Shown here piece after piece: positions 1 through 8,151 of a DNA stretch of 64,000 nt; the first letter of the stretch is position 1, and each line of letters opens with the position of its first letter. Location: contig CAWJHN010000004.1 of the NCBI GenBank assembly GCA_963842725.1, positions 682,001-746,000 of the forward strand, in the 5' to 3' direction. The notes beneath the pieces were generated by a model. The model saw only the letters and a list, made by a program, of their open reading frames with translations. It ran no database searches and had not been told where the DNA came from. Position numbers and translations under genes: made by a program. Source of the DNA: UBA10649 sp963842725. GTDB lineage: Bacteria; Actinomycetota; Actinomycetes; S36-B12.

Positions 1-1
1 G

Positions 2-340
2 CGTGCGGCCGTCTCGCTCCTTCGTCCGGACGAGGTGCCCGGGGTGATCGTGGCGTACGAGCCCGTCTGGGCCATCGGCGAGCACGGCCGGCCGGCGACC
101 GCGGCCGAGACGGGACCGGTGATGGCGGCGCTGGCCGGCGATCTCGCGGAGGCGACCGGCGGTGGTGGCTGCCTGGCGCTGCTCTACGGCGGCAGCGTCA
201 ACGCGCAGAACGCCGATGAGCTGCTGCGCGATCCGCACACCGACGGGCTGTTCGTGGGTCGTGCCGCGTGGACGGCCGCCGGGCTCCTCGGGCTGGTGGC
301 CATCGCGGATGCGTATGCGTCCAGCACGCGTGGTTTATAA
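2..340 (+). CDS. Triosephosphate-isomerase paralogue, C-terminal part (EryH/TpiA2-like)
   Basis: This is the C-terminal third of a TIM-barrel isomerase that begins before the window. Visible motifs are the loop with the catalytic glutamate (AYEPVWAIG) and the phosphate-binding YGGSV. The usual GGAS near the end is replaced by GRAAW, which argues for a specialised paralogue rather than the glycolytic enzyme. In erythritol catabolism a TpiA2/EryH protein isomerises a tetrulose 4-phosphate, and the downstream genes (GlpD-like, RpiB-like, FGGY kinase, DeoR) are the partners expected for that route. The exact substrate is inferred. The glycolytic tpiA is a less likely alternative because its usual neighbours gap, pgk and secG are absent downstream. 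Confidence 0.8.
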   Translation, partial: RAAVSLLRPDEVPGVIVAYEPVWAIGEHGRPATAAETGPVMAALAGDLAEATGGGGCLALLYGGSVNAQNADELLRDPHTDGLFVGRAAWTAAGLLGLVAIADAYASSTRGL

Positions 341-434
341 CAGTTTCACAACGACCGTGCAATAATCACGCGATCTGTGGTTCTATTCTCAGTAATTGGT
401 GAAGTTTTCTCGCATGAGTTGCGATTAATACCAC
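330..434. promoter_or_regulatory. Candidate operator region with three GTGGT-plus-AT-rich repeats
   Basis: The A/T-rich gap between the isomerase and the DUF2291 gene carries three related 12-mers: GTGGTTTATAAC at 330-341, GTGGTTCTATTC at 377-388, and GTGGTATTAATC on the - strand at 423-434. Their starts are 47 and 46 nt apart. The DeoR-family gene downstream is an obvious candidate binder, but this is inference from spacing and similarity alone. The first copy overlaps the upstream stop codon. Confidence 0.35.
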
Positions 435-476
435 CAGTCAGGAAGCGATCGTGATGTGCCAGTCAAGGAGGTTCGA

Positions 477-1139
477 GTGAGCCGGGAGTCGAAGAGATCG
501 CCGTGGGTCCGCCGCGGCATCGTGATCGCGCTGTGCGTCGGCCTCGTCGGCGCCATGGTCATGAGCACCACCGTGACGACGGCCGAGCAGGGCGCGAAGG
601 TGGCCTCCGGCCTGAACCCGGCCAAGGACTTCAACGCCGCGGAGTTCGCGGCCACGCTCTTCCCGAGCATCGTCGCCGAACTCCCCGGAAAGGCCGTCGA
701 CATCGCCGTCCTCGCCCCTGCCGTGGCCGAGAACGAGGCGGCCGCGGGGGCGGAGTACGGCCAGGACCTCGGCGCCGGGAGCTTCGCCGTACCCGTCAAG
801 GTCGAGGGCACGGTCCTCAGCGTCGATGACAAGTTCATGACGCTGACCGTCAGCGGACTGGCCGAGGACCAGACGGTCGTGGTGCCCCTCAGCTCCGCGC
901 TCAACGGCGGTCCGATCCGCGATGCGCTCGGCAACGTCCAGTTCGGCGACGTCCCCGATCAGATCGCCTACCAGTCGCTGGCCCAGGAGCTCAAGGCCCT
1001 CGTCAAGACCCAGGTCCTCGACCCCGCGGATCCGGCCAGCCTGACCGGCAAGGACGTCGTCGTCTACGGAGCATGGAAGAACGGCGGACCCAAGAGCACG
1101 TTCATCATCCAGCCGGTGAAGATCGAGGCCGCGGCATGA
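477..1139 (+). CDS. DUF2291 family membrane-anchored protein of a sugar ABC transporter locus
   Basis: This 220-residue protein has a basic N-terminus, one hydrophobic segment at about residues 12-30, and then an extracytoplasmic domain of the DUF2291 type, a family usually encoded beside ribose-type ABC importers. Its molecular role is unknown. The GTG at 477 is chosen because an AAGGAGG ribosome site (464-470) lies 6 nt upstream; the longer reading frame from GTG 456 has no such site. It overlaps the ATPase gene by 4 nt (ATGA), so the two are probably translationally coupled. No lipobox cysteine is visible, so anchoring would be by the N-terminal helix. Confidence 0.8.
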   Translation: MSRESKRSPWVRRGIVIALCVGLVGAMVMSTTVTTAEQGAKVASGLNPAKDFNAAEFAATLFPSIVAELPGKAVDIAVLAPAVAENEAAAGAEYGQDLGAGSFAVPVKVEGTVLSVDDKFMTLTVSGLAEDQTVVVPLSSALNGGPIRDALGNVQFGDVPDQIAYQSLAQELKALVKTQVLDPADPASLTGKDVVVYGAWKNGGPKSTFIIQPVKIEAAA

Positions 1140-2692
1140 CGGCGCCGACGGTCCAGACCGACGTCGTGCTCGAGGCGGTCGGCGTGGCCAAGATCTACGG
1201 GGTCACCCGGGCGCTGAAGGGCGTCGACTTCGACGTGCGCGCCGGAAAGGTCACCGCGCTCTTCGGCGAGAACGGAGCCGGCAAGTCGACGCTCATGAAG
1301 ATCCTGTCCGGTGTCGAGCAGCCGACCAGCGGCCACCTCGTCCTCGACGGTGAGCCCGTGGTGCTCCAGTCCACGACCGACGCTGTCTCCCGCGGCATCT
1401 CGATCATCCACCAGGAGCTCAACCTCTGCCCCAACCTCAACGTGCGCGACAACATCTTCCTCGGCCGCGAGATCCCCAACGGCCGGGGCGGCATCAAGTA
1501 CGGCGACGAGGCCGACCTGGTCAAGACGGTCATGGAGCGCCTCGAGGAGAAGATCACGCCGCAGACCATGGTCGCCGACCTTCGGCTGGGTCAGCAGCAG
1601 ATCGTCGAGATCGCGCGCGCCCTCGCCGCCGAGACCCGCATCCTCATCATGGACGAGCCCACGTCGGCGCTCAGCGCCCCCGAGGTCGACGTGCTGTTCA
1701 AGGTGATCCGCGACCTGACAGCCCACGGGGTGGCCATCGTCTACATCTCCCATCACCTCGAGGAGGCCCTGGCCATCGCCGACTACACGGTGGTCTTCCG
1801 CGACGGCGAGCTGGTCGCGAAGGCCGACGCCGACGACATCGACCTGGCCTGGGTCATCTCGAAGATGGTCGGCCGCGGCGCAGAGTACGACTTCCGCGAC
1901 GAGCCCCGCGACTTCGGCGACGTGCTGCTCTCGCTGGAGCACGTGTCCGTCATCAACCCGGAGGACAGCGAGCGGGTGGCGGTGCGGGACCTGTCCCTGC
2001 AGGTGCGGGCCGGTGAGATCGTGTGCCTGTACGGACTCATGGGCGCGGGCCGGACGGAGCTGCTCGAATGCCTCGCCGGGCGGATGCCGCTCGCCGCGGG
2101 CCGGGTGACGGTCGTCGGGCAGGACATCGTCGGCCAGAGCATCGAGGAGCGCATCGCGCTCGGCATCGGGCTCGTGCCGGAGGACCGCCAGCGCGACGGC
2201 CTGGTGCAGATGATGACCGTCGGAGCGAACCTCACGCTGGCCAGCATGTTCGAGACCGTCAAGCGCTGGCTGGTCAGCAGGACCCGCGAGAAGGAGCTGG
2301 CGAACGTCCAGATCGAGGACGTGCACGTCAAGACCGAGGGTCCCGGCGCCCCGATCACGTCGCTGAGCGGCGGGAACCAGCAGAAGGTCGTCATCGGCAA
2401 GATGCTCATGACCGATCCGAAGGTGCTCCTCCTCGACGAGCCCACCCGCGGCATCGACGTCGGTGCCAAGGGAGAGATCTTCACGCTCATGTTCGGCCAG
2501 GCGCGCAAGGGCCTGGCGGTGCTCTACGCAACGTCAGAGATCGGCGAGGCGCTGTCGGCGTCGCACCGGATCATCGTTCTCAACAAGGGGCGGATCGTGC
2601 GCGAGTTCGACCCCCGACTCGCCTCGCGCGAAGAAGTCATGACCGCCTCCGGTGAGGCGATCGAGTCACGCCCGGATGGAGCAGACCAGTGA
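1136..2692 (+). CDS. Sugar ABC transporter ATP-binding protein, RbsA/EryE type (two NBDs)
   Basis: A 518-residue protein with two tandem ABC ATPase domains, as is usual for ribose-class importers. The first has a canonical Walker A (GENGAGKST) and Walker B (LIMDEPTSAL). The second has a degenerate P-loop (GLMGAGRTEL) but a good LSGGNQQK signature and LLLDEPTRG, the normal asymmetric pattern of this family. The start at 1136 overlaps the DUF2291 stop. It would power uptake through the permease encoded next (overlap 4 nt). Substrate assignment to erythritol or another polyol comes from the flanking catabolic genes, not from the protein itself. Confidence 0.93.
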   Translation: MTAPTVQTDVVLEAVGVAKIYGVTRALKGVDFDVRAGKVTALFGENGAGKSTLMKILSGVEQPTSGHLVLDGEPVVLQSTTDAVSRGISIIHQELNLCPNLNVRDNIFLGREIPNGRGGIKYGDEADLVKTVMERLEEKITPQTMVADLRLGQQQIVEIARALAAETRILIMDEPTSALSAPEVDVLFKVIRDLTAHGVAIVYISHHLEEALAIADYTVVFRDGELVAKADADDIDLAWVISKMVGRGAEYDFRDEPRDFGDVLLSLEHVSVINPEDSERVAVRDLSLQVRAGEIVCLYGLMGAGRTELLECLAGRMPLAAGRVTVVGQDIVGQSIEERIALGIGLVPEDRQRDGLVQMMTVGANLTLASMFETVKRWLVSRTREKELANVQIEDVHVKTEGPGAPITSLSGGNQQKVVIGKMLMTDPKVLLLDEPTRGIDVGAKGEIFTLMFGQARKGLAVLYATSEIGEALSASHRIIVLNKGRIVREFDPRLASREEVMTASGEAIESRPDGADQ

Positions 2693-3807
2693 GCAATGAC
2701 ACCCTCGTCGCCGTGAACGGGAAGAAGAAGATCAACTGGAACAACGTTATGGTCGAAGGCCGGGCGCTCATCGCCCTGGTGCTGATCATCGTCGTGTTCT
2801 CCGCGATGTCTTCCAACTTCCTCTCGCCGGACAACCTCATCATCATGACCCGCCACGTGGCCATGAACGCGATCCTCGCGGTCGGCATGCTGATGGTCAT
2901 CCTGAACGGCGGCATCGACCTGTCGGTCGGGTCCGTGGTCGGCCTGTCCGGCGTCGTGGCCGGCTGGCTCCTGCAGGGAGTGAGCATCCCGTTCACCGAG
3001 AACATGGCCTACCCGGCCGTGTGGGTCGTGATCCTCATCGCCCTCGCCGTCGGCGCCTTCGTCGGCTGGCTCAACGGGGTGATCATCTCCCGGTGGGGGG
3101 TCGCGGCCTTCGTGGCGACCCTCGGCATGCTGTACATGGCCCGCGGCGCCGCCCTGCTCATCTCCAACGGCGAGACGTTCACCGAGATCTCCGGCGACCC
3201 GAGCCTGGGCAACACGGGCTTCCTCAGCATCCTGTTCGCGGCACCGCTCGGCATCCCGATGCCGGTGTGGGTGATGATCGCGGTGGCCATCGTGGCCTCG
3301 ATCCTGCTGAACCGCACGCCCTTCGGCCGCTGGCTGTACGCCAGCGGCGGCAATGAGCGTGCGTCGGTGCTGTCCGGAATCCCGATCAAGAAGGTGCAGA
3401 CCCGCATCTACGTCATCTCGGCACTCTGCGCCGCGATGGTCGGCCTGCTGCTGGTCGCCGACCTGAAGGCCGCAGTGCCCAAGGCCGGTGAGTTCTACGA
3501 GCTGAACGCCATCGCGGCTGTCGTCATCGGCGGCGCGGCGCTGTCCGGCGGACGAGGCACGGTCCGCGGCACCATCATCGGCGCGTTCGTCATCGGCTTC
3601 CTGGTCGACGGTCTCGTCCTGGTCGGCGTGTCGGTGTTCTGGCAGGTCGTCATCAAGGGCGCCGTCATCGTGCTCGCGGTCGCCATCGACCAGGCGCAGC
3701 AGCGACTGCAGAAGTCGCGAGCCATGAAGCGGACGCAGGCGAAGGTCCTCGCGTCAGCGGGTGCACCACCCACGGATTCTGGGAAGCAGGACGCTCCTGC
3801 CTCCTAG
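2689..3807 (+). CDS. Sugar ABC transporter permease, RbsC/EryF type
   Basis: A 372-residue membrane protein with about eight to ten hydrophobic segments and the hallmark of the ribose-class permeases (NGGIDLSVGSVVGLSG near residue 75, and GRGTVRGTIIGAF near residue 285). The GTG start overlaps the ATPase stop by 4 nt. The C-terminal tail of about 40 residues is hydrophilic and Lys/Ala rich. It forms the transmembrane pore of the importer with the preceding ATPase and the following binding protein. Confidence 0.93.
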   Translation: MSNDTLVAVNGKKKINWNNVMVEGRALIALVLIIVVFSAMSSNFLSPDNLIIMTRHVAMNAILAVGMLMVILNGGIDLSVGSVVGLSGVVAGWLLQGVSIPFTENMAYPAVWVVILIALAVGAFVGWLNGVIISRWGVAAFVATLGMLYMARGAALLISNGETFTEISGDPSLGNTGFLSILFAAPLGIPMPVWVMIAVAIVASILLNRTPFGRWLYASGGNERASVLSGIPIKKVQTRIYVISALCAAMVGLLLVADLKAAVPKAGEFYELNAIAAVVIGGAALSGGRGTVRGTIIGAFVIGFLVDGLVLVGVSVFWQVVIKGAVIVLAVAIDQAQQRLQKSRAMKRTQAKVLASAGAPPTDSGKQDAPAS

Positions 3808-3868
3808 GCACGACGTCTCTCGGCGATCAAGCCCGGGAAACGCATCACCAACCATCGAGAGGAATGTT

Positions 3869-4933
3869 ATGTCGCTACACAGCATCGGTCGCGGGTTCGC
3901 GATCGTGGTTGCCGGCAGCGCGATGGCCCTTGGGCTTGCTGCCTGCGGCGGAGGATCCACCGCAACGGAGTCCTCGGCGGCTCCCGCGTCCGAGGCACCG
4001 GCATCGGAGGCTCCGGCGTCCGAGGCTGCCAGCGAGGCTCCGGCTTCCGAGGCTGCTGCCGCCGGCGGCACCGTCGCCATCATCACCGTCGACCCGTCGA
4101 ACCCGTACTGGAAGGCAGAGGTCGACACGGCTGTCGCCGAGGCATCCGCTCTGGGCTACGAGACCACGGTCAACGCGCACGGCAACGACCCGGACAAGCA
4201 GAACCAGTTCATCGACGCGGCCATCAGCCAGGGCGTCGTGGCGATCATCCTCGACCCCGCAGGTGCGGACGAGTCGGTCGGCGCGGTGCAGAAGGCCACG
4301 GACGCCGGCATCCCGGTGTTCCTGGTCAACGCGGAGATCTCCAAGCAGGACATCGCCAAGGCCCAGATCGTCTCCAACAACGCGCAGGGCGCAGCGCTCG
4401 GCGCGCAGGAGTGGGTCGCCGCTATGGGCGAGGAGGGCAAGTACGTCGAGCTCTTCGGCAACCCGACCGACAACAACGCGGGTATCCGCTCGACCTCGTA
4501 CCACGAGGTCATCGACCAGTACCCGGGCCTCGAGATGGTTCAGCAGGAGACGGCCAACTGGGATCGCCAGACCGGCAAGGAGAAGATGGACATCATGATC
4601 GCGGCCAACCCTGACATCACCGGTGTCATCGCTGGCAACGACGAGATGGCCCTCGGCGCCATCGAGGCACTCCGTGACGCAGGCAAGCTCGACAAGGTCA
4701 AGGTCCTCGGCTTCGACGGCAACGACGACGCTGCCGCGGCAGTCCTGAAGGGCGAGATGGTCGCGACCGTCCTGCAGCCCATCGTGAACGGCACCAAGGC
4801 GGCAGTGGAGCAGATGAACAGCTTCCTGACCACCGGTGAGACCGGCGTGGCCGAGGAGAAGCAGTCCATCGACTGCATCCTCATCACGCAGGACAACGCT
4901 GGAAACCTGTCGGGCTTCACGCTCGCCGAGTAG
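3869..4933 (+). CDS. Sugar ABC transporter substrate-binding lipoprotein, RbsB/EryG type
   Basis: A 354-residue periplasmic-binding-protein-like lipoprotein. The signal peptide ends in a lipobox (LAAC, Cys26) followed by a low-complexity Ala/Pro/Ser/Glu linker (residues about 33-65, repeats of APASE) that spans the cell wall side. The mature part is a type I ribose-binding fold (SNPYWKAEVDTA, then VIAGNDEMALGAIEAL near residue 250). The ATG at 3869 lies 6 nt after a GAGAGGA site; upstream in-frame codons overlap the permease gene and are rejected. It is followed by a strong hairpin, a common way of giving binding proteins a higher transcript level than the rest of the operon. Confidence 0.93.
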   Translation: MSLHSIGRGFAIVVAGSAMALGLAACGGGSTATESSAAPASEAPASEAPASEAASEAPASEAAAAGGTVAIITVDPSNPYWKAEVDTAVAEASALGYETTVNAHGNDPDKQNQFIDAAISQGVVAIILDPAGADESVGAVQKATDAGIPVFLVNAEISKQDIAKAQIVSNNAQGAALGAQEWVAAMGEEGKYVELFGNPTDNNAGIRSTSYHEVIDQYPGLEMVQQETANWDRQTGKEKMDIMIAANPDITGVIAGNDEMALGAIEALRDAGKLDKVKVLGFDGNDDAAAAVLKGEMVATVLQPIVNGTKAAVEQMNSFLTTGETGVAEEKQSIDCILITQDNAGNLSGFTLAE

Positions 4934-4947
4934 TACCTGAATCACCC

Positions 4948-4984
4948 GTAGGGGCCGGCCCAGCGATGCCGGGCCGGCCCCTAC
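4948..4984 (+). terminator. Perfect GC-rich hairpin after the binding-protein gene
   Basis: A 14-bp perfect inverted repeat (arms 4948-4961 and 4971-4984, loop of 9 nt) lies 14 nt after the stop. There is no T tract. Because the next gene on the same strand starts only 31 nt later, it may act as a partial terminator or 3' stabiliser inside one long operon. Confidence 0.75.
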
Positions 4985-5015
4985 GCATTCAGCACGTCAA
5001 CCTGGAGGCCCGACC

Positions 5016-6755
5016 ATGTCATCGCTCAACGAGCGCGCGGTACTCAGTCCGAGCACGCGAACATCGACCCTGAGCAGGATGGAGGGCACCGAGTACGACG
5101 TGCTCGTCATCGGCGGCGGAGTCACCGGTGCCGGCACCGCCCTCGATGCGGCGTCGCGCGGCCTTTCGGTCGCGCTGGTCGAGATGCGCGACTGGGCGGC
5201 CGGGACCTCGAGCCGTTCGGGCAAGCTGATCCACGGTGGCCTGCGCTACCTCGAGCAGCTCAACTTCAAGCTGGTCCACGAGTCGCTCACCGAGCGCGGA
5301 CTTATGCTCAAGACGCTCTGCCCCCACCTGACCCGCCCGATCCAGTTCATCTACCCGATCCAGCACCGCGTCTGGGAGCGCCCCTACATGGGCATGGGCA
5401 TGATCCTGTACGACACGATCGGCGGCGCCGGTGCCGTGCCCCGGCACAAGCACCTCACACGTGGCGGGATCAGGGCGATCGCGCCCGGCCTGGACGAGAC
5501 CAAGATGGCCGGGGCGCTCACCTTCTACGACGTCCAGATGGACGACGCGCGCCACACCGTCGAGCTGGTCCGCACGGCCGCGCAGCAGGGTGCCGACGTC
5601 GCACCCGCCATCAAGGTCGTCGGCCTGCTCAAGGAGAGCGATGCGGTCGTCGGCGCCAAGGTGGCCGACCTCCAGACCGGGCGGGTCTTCGACATCCGCG
5701 CCCGGAGGGTCATCAACGCGACCGGCCCCTGGGCCGACGTGCTGCAGGACATGGCGGGCGGCAAGCCCAGCTTCACCGTGACCCAGTCCAAGGGCGTCCA
5801 CATCCTCGTTCCGCGCGAGAAGATCGACTGCTCGATCTCGATGTTCGTGCGGGCCGAGGACAGCGTGCTCTTCGTTCGCACCTGGGGACGCCATTGGCTG
5901 ATCGGCACCACCGACACGCCGTGGAAGGGCGGGCTCGACCACCCGGTGGCGACGTCGGAGGACATCGACTACCTGCTGCGCAACCTCAATCGGGTCCTGC
6001 GCAAGCCCATCACGGTCGACGACATCGACGGCGTCTTCGCCGGCCTGCGGCCCCTCGTGGGCGGCCGACCGGGGGCGACGAGCAAGCTCAGCCGCGAGCA
6101 CGCCATCGAGACCACCGTCCCCGGCTTCACCACGATCGTCGGCGGCAAGTACACGACCTACCGCGTGATGGCGAAGGACGTCATCGACGAGGCCACCAAG
6201 GGGATGGGTCGCTCCATCCCTGCCTGCCGAACCGCGACGATCCCGCTCCTCGGTGCCCGCTCACTCGAGGCGAACACTCCGCTGCTGCGCGCCTGGGCAT
6301 CTCGGATCGGCCTGTCCGAGCAGAGCACGACGCATCTGCTGGGCCGCTACGGCGTGCTCACCGAGGAGCTTCTCGAGCAGATCGAGGCGCGACCCGAACT
6401 GGCCGAGCCGATCGCCGGCTGCCCGGAGTACCTGGCGGTCGAGGCCGTCTACTCGGTGACGCACGAGGGTGCCCTGCACCTGGACGACGTCCTGACGCGG
6501 CGCACGCACATCGCCATCCTCACCCGCGATCGCGGCGTGGCCGCGGCCCCCGAGGTCGCCGCGCTGATCGCTCCGTTCCTGGACTGGGACGAGGCGGCAG
6601 CGGCCCAGGAGGTCGCCCACTACCTGGATCGGGTCGCTGTCGAAGTAGCCGCACAGCAGGTTCCCACCGATACTGAGGCCATCGCCATCCGGAGTGCCGT
6701 GAAGGACTTCCGGCTTGTCGTGGCGGAGTCGATTCCACCGTCGGAGGGGGACTAG
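5016..6755 (+). CDS. FAD-dependent glycerol-3-phosphate dehydrogenase family protein (EryB-like)
   Basis: A 579-residue flavoprotein of the GlpD family. The FAD-binding dinucleotide motif (VLVIGGGVTGAGTALDAASR) is at about residues 29-48, followed by the family motifs SSRSGKLIHGGLRYLEQ and, at about residues 350-375, GLRPLVGG and the later GGKYTTYR. It oxidises a polyol phosphate and passes electrons to the membrane quinone pool. In a locus with an FGGY kinase and C4-type isomerases the likely substrate is erythritol 4-phosphate (EryB role), while glycerol 3-phosphate is the alternative. A TGGAGG ribosome site 7 nt before ATG 5016 fixes the start. Confidence 0.88.
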   Translation: MSSLNERAVLSPSTRTSTLSRMEGTEYDVLVIGGGVTGAGTALDAASRGLSVALVEMRDWAAGTSSRSGKLIHGGLRYLEQLNFKLVHESLTERGLMLKTLCPHLTRPIQFIYPIQHRVWERPYMGMGMILYDTIGGAGAVPRHKHLTRGGIRAIAPGLDETKMAGALTFYDVQMDDARHTVELVRTAAQQGADVAPAIKVVGLLKESDAVVGAKVADLQTGRVFDIRARRVINATGPWADVLQDMAGGKPSFTVTQSKGVHILVPREKIDCSISMFVRAEDSVLFVRTWGRHWLIGTTDTPWKGGLDHPVATSEDIDYLLRNLNRVLRKPITVDDIDGVFAGLRPLVGGRPGATSKLSREHAIETTVPGFTTIVGGKYTTYRVMAKDVIDEATKGMGRSIPACRTATIPLLGARSLEANTPLLRAWASRIGLSEQSTTHLLGRYGVLTEELLEQIEARPELAEPIAGCPEYLAVEAVYSVTHEGALHLDDVLTRRTHIAILTRDRGVAAAPEVAALIAPFLDWDEAAAAQEVAHYLDRVAVEVAAQQVPTDTEAIAIRSAVKDFRLVVAESIPPSEGD

Positions 6756-6757
6756 AG

Positions 6758-7570
6758 GTGTCCGTTGTCGAGGGGTCCGCGGTGAGGGCCGGACGTGAGC
6801 GCAAGTCGGAGACCCGCCAGCGGCTGATCACCGAGCGCGTCGTGGCCCAGGGGTCCTGCACCGCCCAGGAACTGGCCACGGAGTTCGAGGTCAGCATCAT
6901 GACGATCCACCGCGATCTCGACGAGCTCCAGCGCCGCGGCATCGTGCGCAAGTTCCACGGTGGCGTCACCGCGCAGCCGTCCGGCGTGTTCGAGGCCCGG
7001 ATGTCCCACCGCATGACGTCGCGGACGGCCGAGAAGAGCACGATCGCGCATGCGGCACTGAAGTACGTCGAGCCGGGCATGTCGATCATCCTCGACGACT
7101 CGACGACGATCCTGCACATGATCCCCGGGCTCGCCGACCGCACGCCGCTGTACGTCGCGACCACGTTCCTCGGCGGCATCCGGCGGCTCGCCGACCTCAT
7201 CGAGGACACCGACCTGCGGGTCATCGGGATCGGCGGCCGGTACGACCCGCTGCACGACTCGTTCGTCGGGGCGCAGGCCGTCGACCAGATCTCATCGATC
7301 CGAGCTGACGCGCTGTTCATGTCGACGTCGGCATTGTCCACTGTCGACGCGTACCACCAGGAGGAGCACATCATGTCGCTCAAGCGGGCGATGGTCGGCG
7401 CCGCCACCAAGCGCTACATGCTCGCCGACCACACCAAGCTCGGCAAGTTCGCCCTCCACAAGATCGTCCCTCTGACCGAGTTCGACCTGATCATCACCGA
7501 CAAGCGGGCCGATCCCTCCGTGCTGGCCGCGTGGGACGCAGCCGGCATCAAGTACGAGGTCGCCGAGTAG
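6758..7570 (+). CDS. DeoR/GlpR family transcriptional regulator
   Basis: A 270-residue repressor-type protein. The N-terminal winged helix-turn-helix is at about residues 22-75 (TAQELATEFEVS, TIHRDLDELQRRGIVRKFHGG), and the remainder is the DeoR C-terminal sugar-phosphate sensor domain with its DDSTT and ADHTKLGKFA motifs. GTG 6758 follows a GGAGGGGG ribosome site and starts 2 nt after the dehydrogenase stop. It most likely controls this catabolic operon in response to a phosphorylated intermediate. Confidence 0.92.
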   Translation: MSVVEGSAVRAGRERKSETRQRLITERVVAQGSCTAQELATEFEVSIMTIHRDLDELQRRGIVRKFHGGVTAQPSGVFEARMSHRMTSRTAEKSTIAHAALKYVEPGMSIILDDSTTILHMIPGLADRTPLYVATTFLGGIRRLADLIEDTDLRVIGIGGRYDPLHDSFVGAQAVDQISSIRADALFMSTSALSTVDAYHQEEHIMSLKRAMVGAATKRYMLADHTKLGKFALHKIVPLTEFDLIITDKRADPSVLAAWDAAGIKYEVAE

Positions 7571-7667
7571 CCATGACGGCGCGGCGCGCACCGTGCCGGG
7601 CATCGAGGCCGACGCGATCGTCACCCCACGAAGCCTGAAACCCGCCCCACGAAGAAGGAGTAGAAGC

Positions 7668-8135
7668 ATGACGCAGTTCCGCATGGTGGTCGCCTCGGAC
7701 ATCGCGGGGTTCGACTACAAGAACGCGATCCTGGCGGACCTCGAGAAGGATCCGCGCGTGGTGTCGGTCGTCGACGTCGGCGTCTTCGCGGAAGGCCTCG
7801 AGGACAGCTCGTACGGCCAGGTGGCGCTCGCCGCTGCAGAGATGATCAAGGCCGGCGAGGCGGACCGCGGGATCTTCATCTGCGGCACCGGCATCGGCGT
7901 GGCCATCGCTGCGAACAAGGTGGAGGGCATCCGAGCGACGGTGGCGCACGACTCCTACAGCGTCGAGCGATCGATCCTGTCCAACAACTGCCAGGTCCTG
8001 ACCATGGGCCAGCGGGTCATCGGCCTCGAGCTGGCCCGGCGGCTGGCCAGGGAGTGGCTCGGATACGAGTTCGACACCTCGTCGCCGTCCAACGAGAAGG
8101 TCGCCGTGATCACGGCGTACGAAGCCTGCAACTAG
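7668..8135 (+). CDS. rpiB: RpiB/LacA/LacB family sugar-phosphate isomerase, EryI-like
   Basis: A 155-residue isomerase. The catalytic cysteine is Cys72 in FICGTGIGVAIAANKV. Two histidines typical of ribose-5-phosphate isomerase B are absent: the His of the DHAG motif is Ile12 (SDIAGF), and the ring-opening His of the RxHN motif is Ser105 (ILSNN). These changes argue against a ribose 5-phosphate role and fit a C4 substrate, as for EryI, which makes D-erythrose 4-phosphate. The start at ATG 7668 has an AAGGAG site 11 nt upstream; the longer reading frame from 7593 has no such support. Confidence 0.88.
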   Translation: MTQFRMVVASDIAGFDYKNAILADLEKDPRVVSVVDVGVFAEGLEDSSYGQVALAAAEMIKAGEADRGIFICGTGIGVAIAANKVEGIRATVAHDSYSVERSILSNNCQVLTMGQRVIGLELARRLAREWLGYEFDTSSPSNEKVAVITAYEACN

Positions 8136-8151
8136 CGGATCCGGAGCAATC

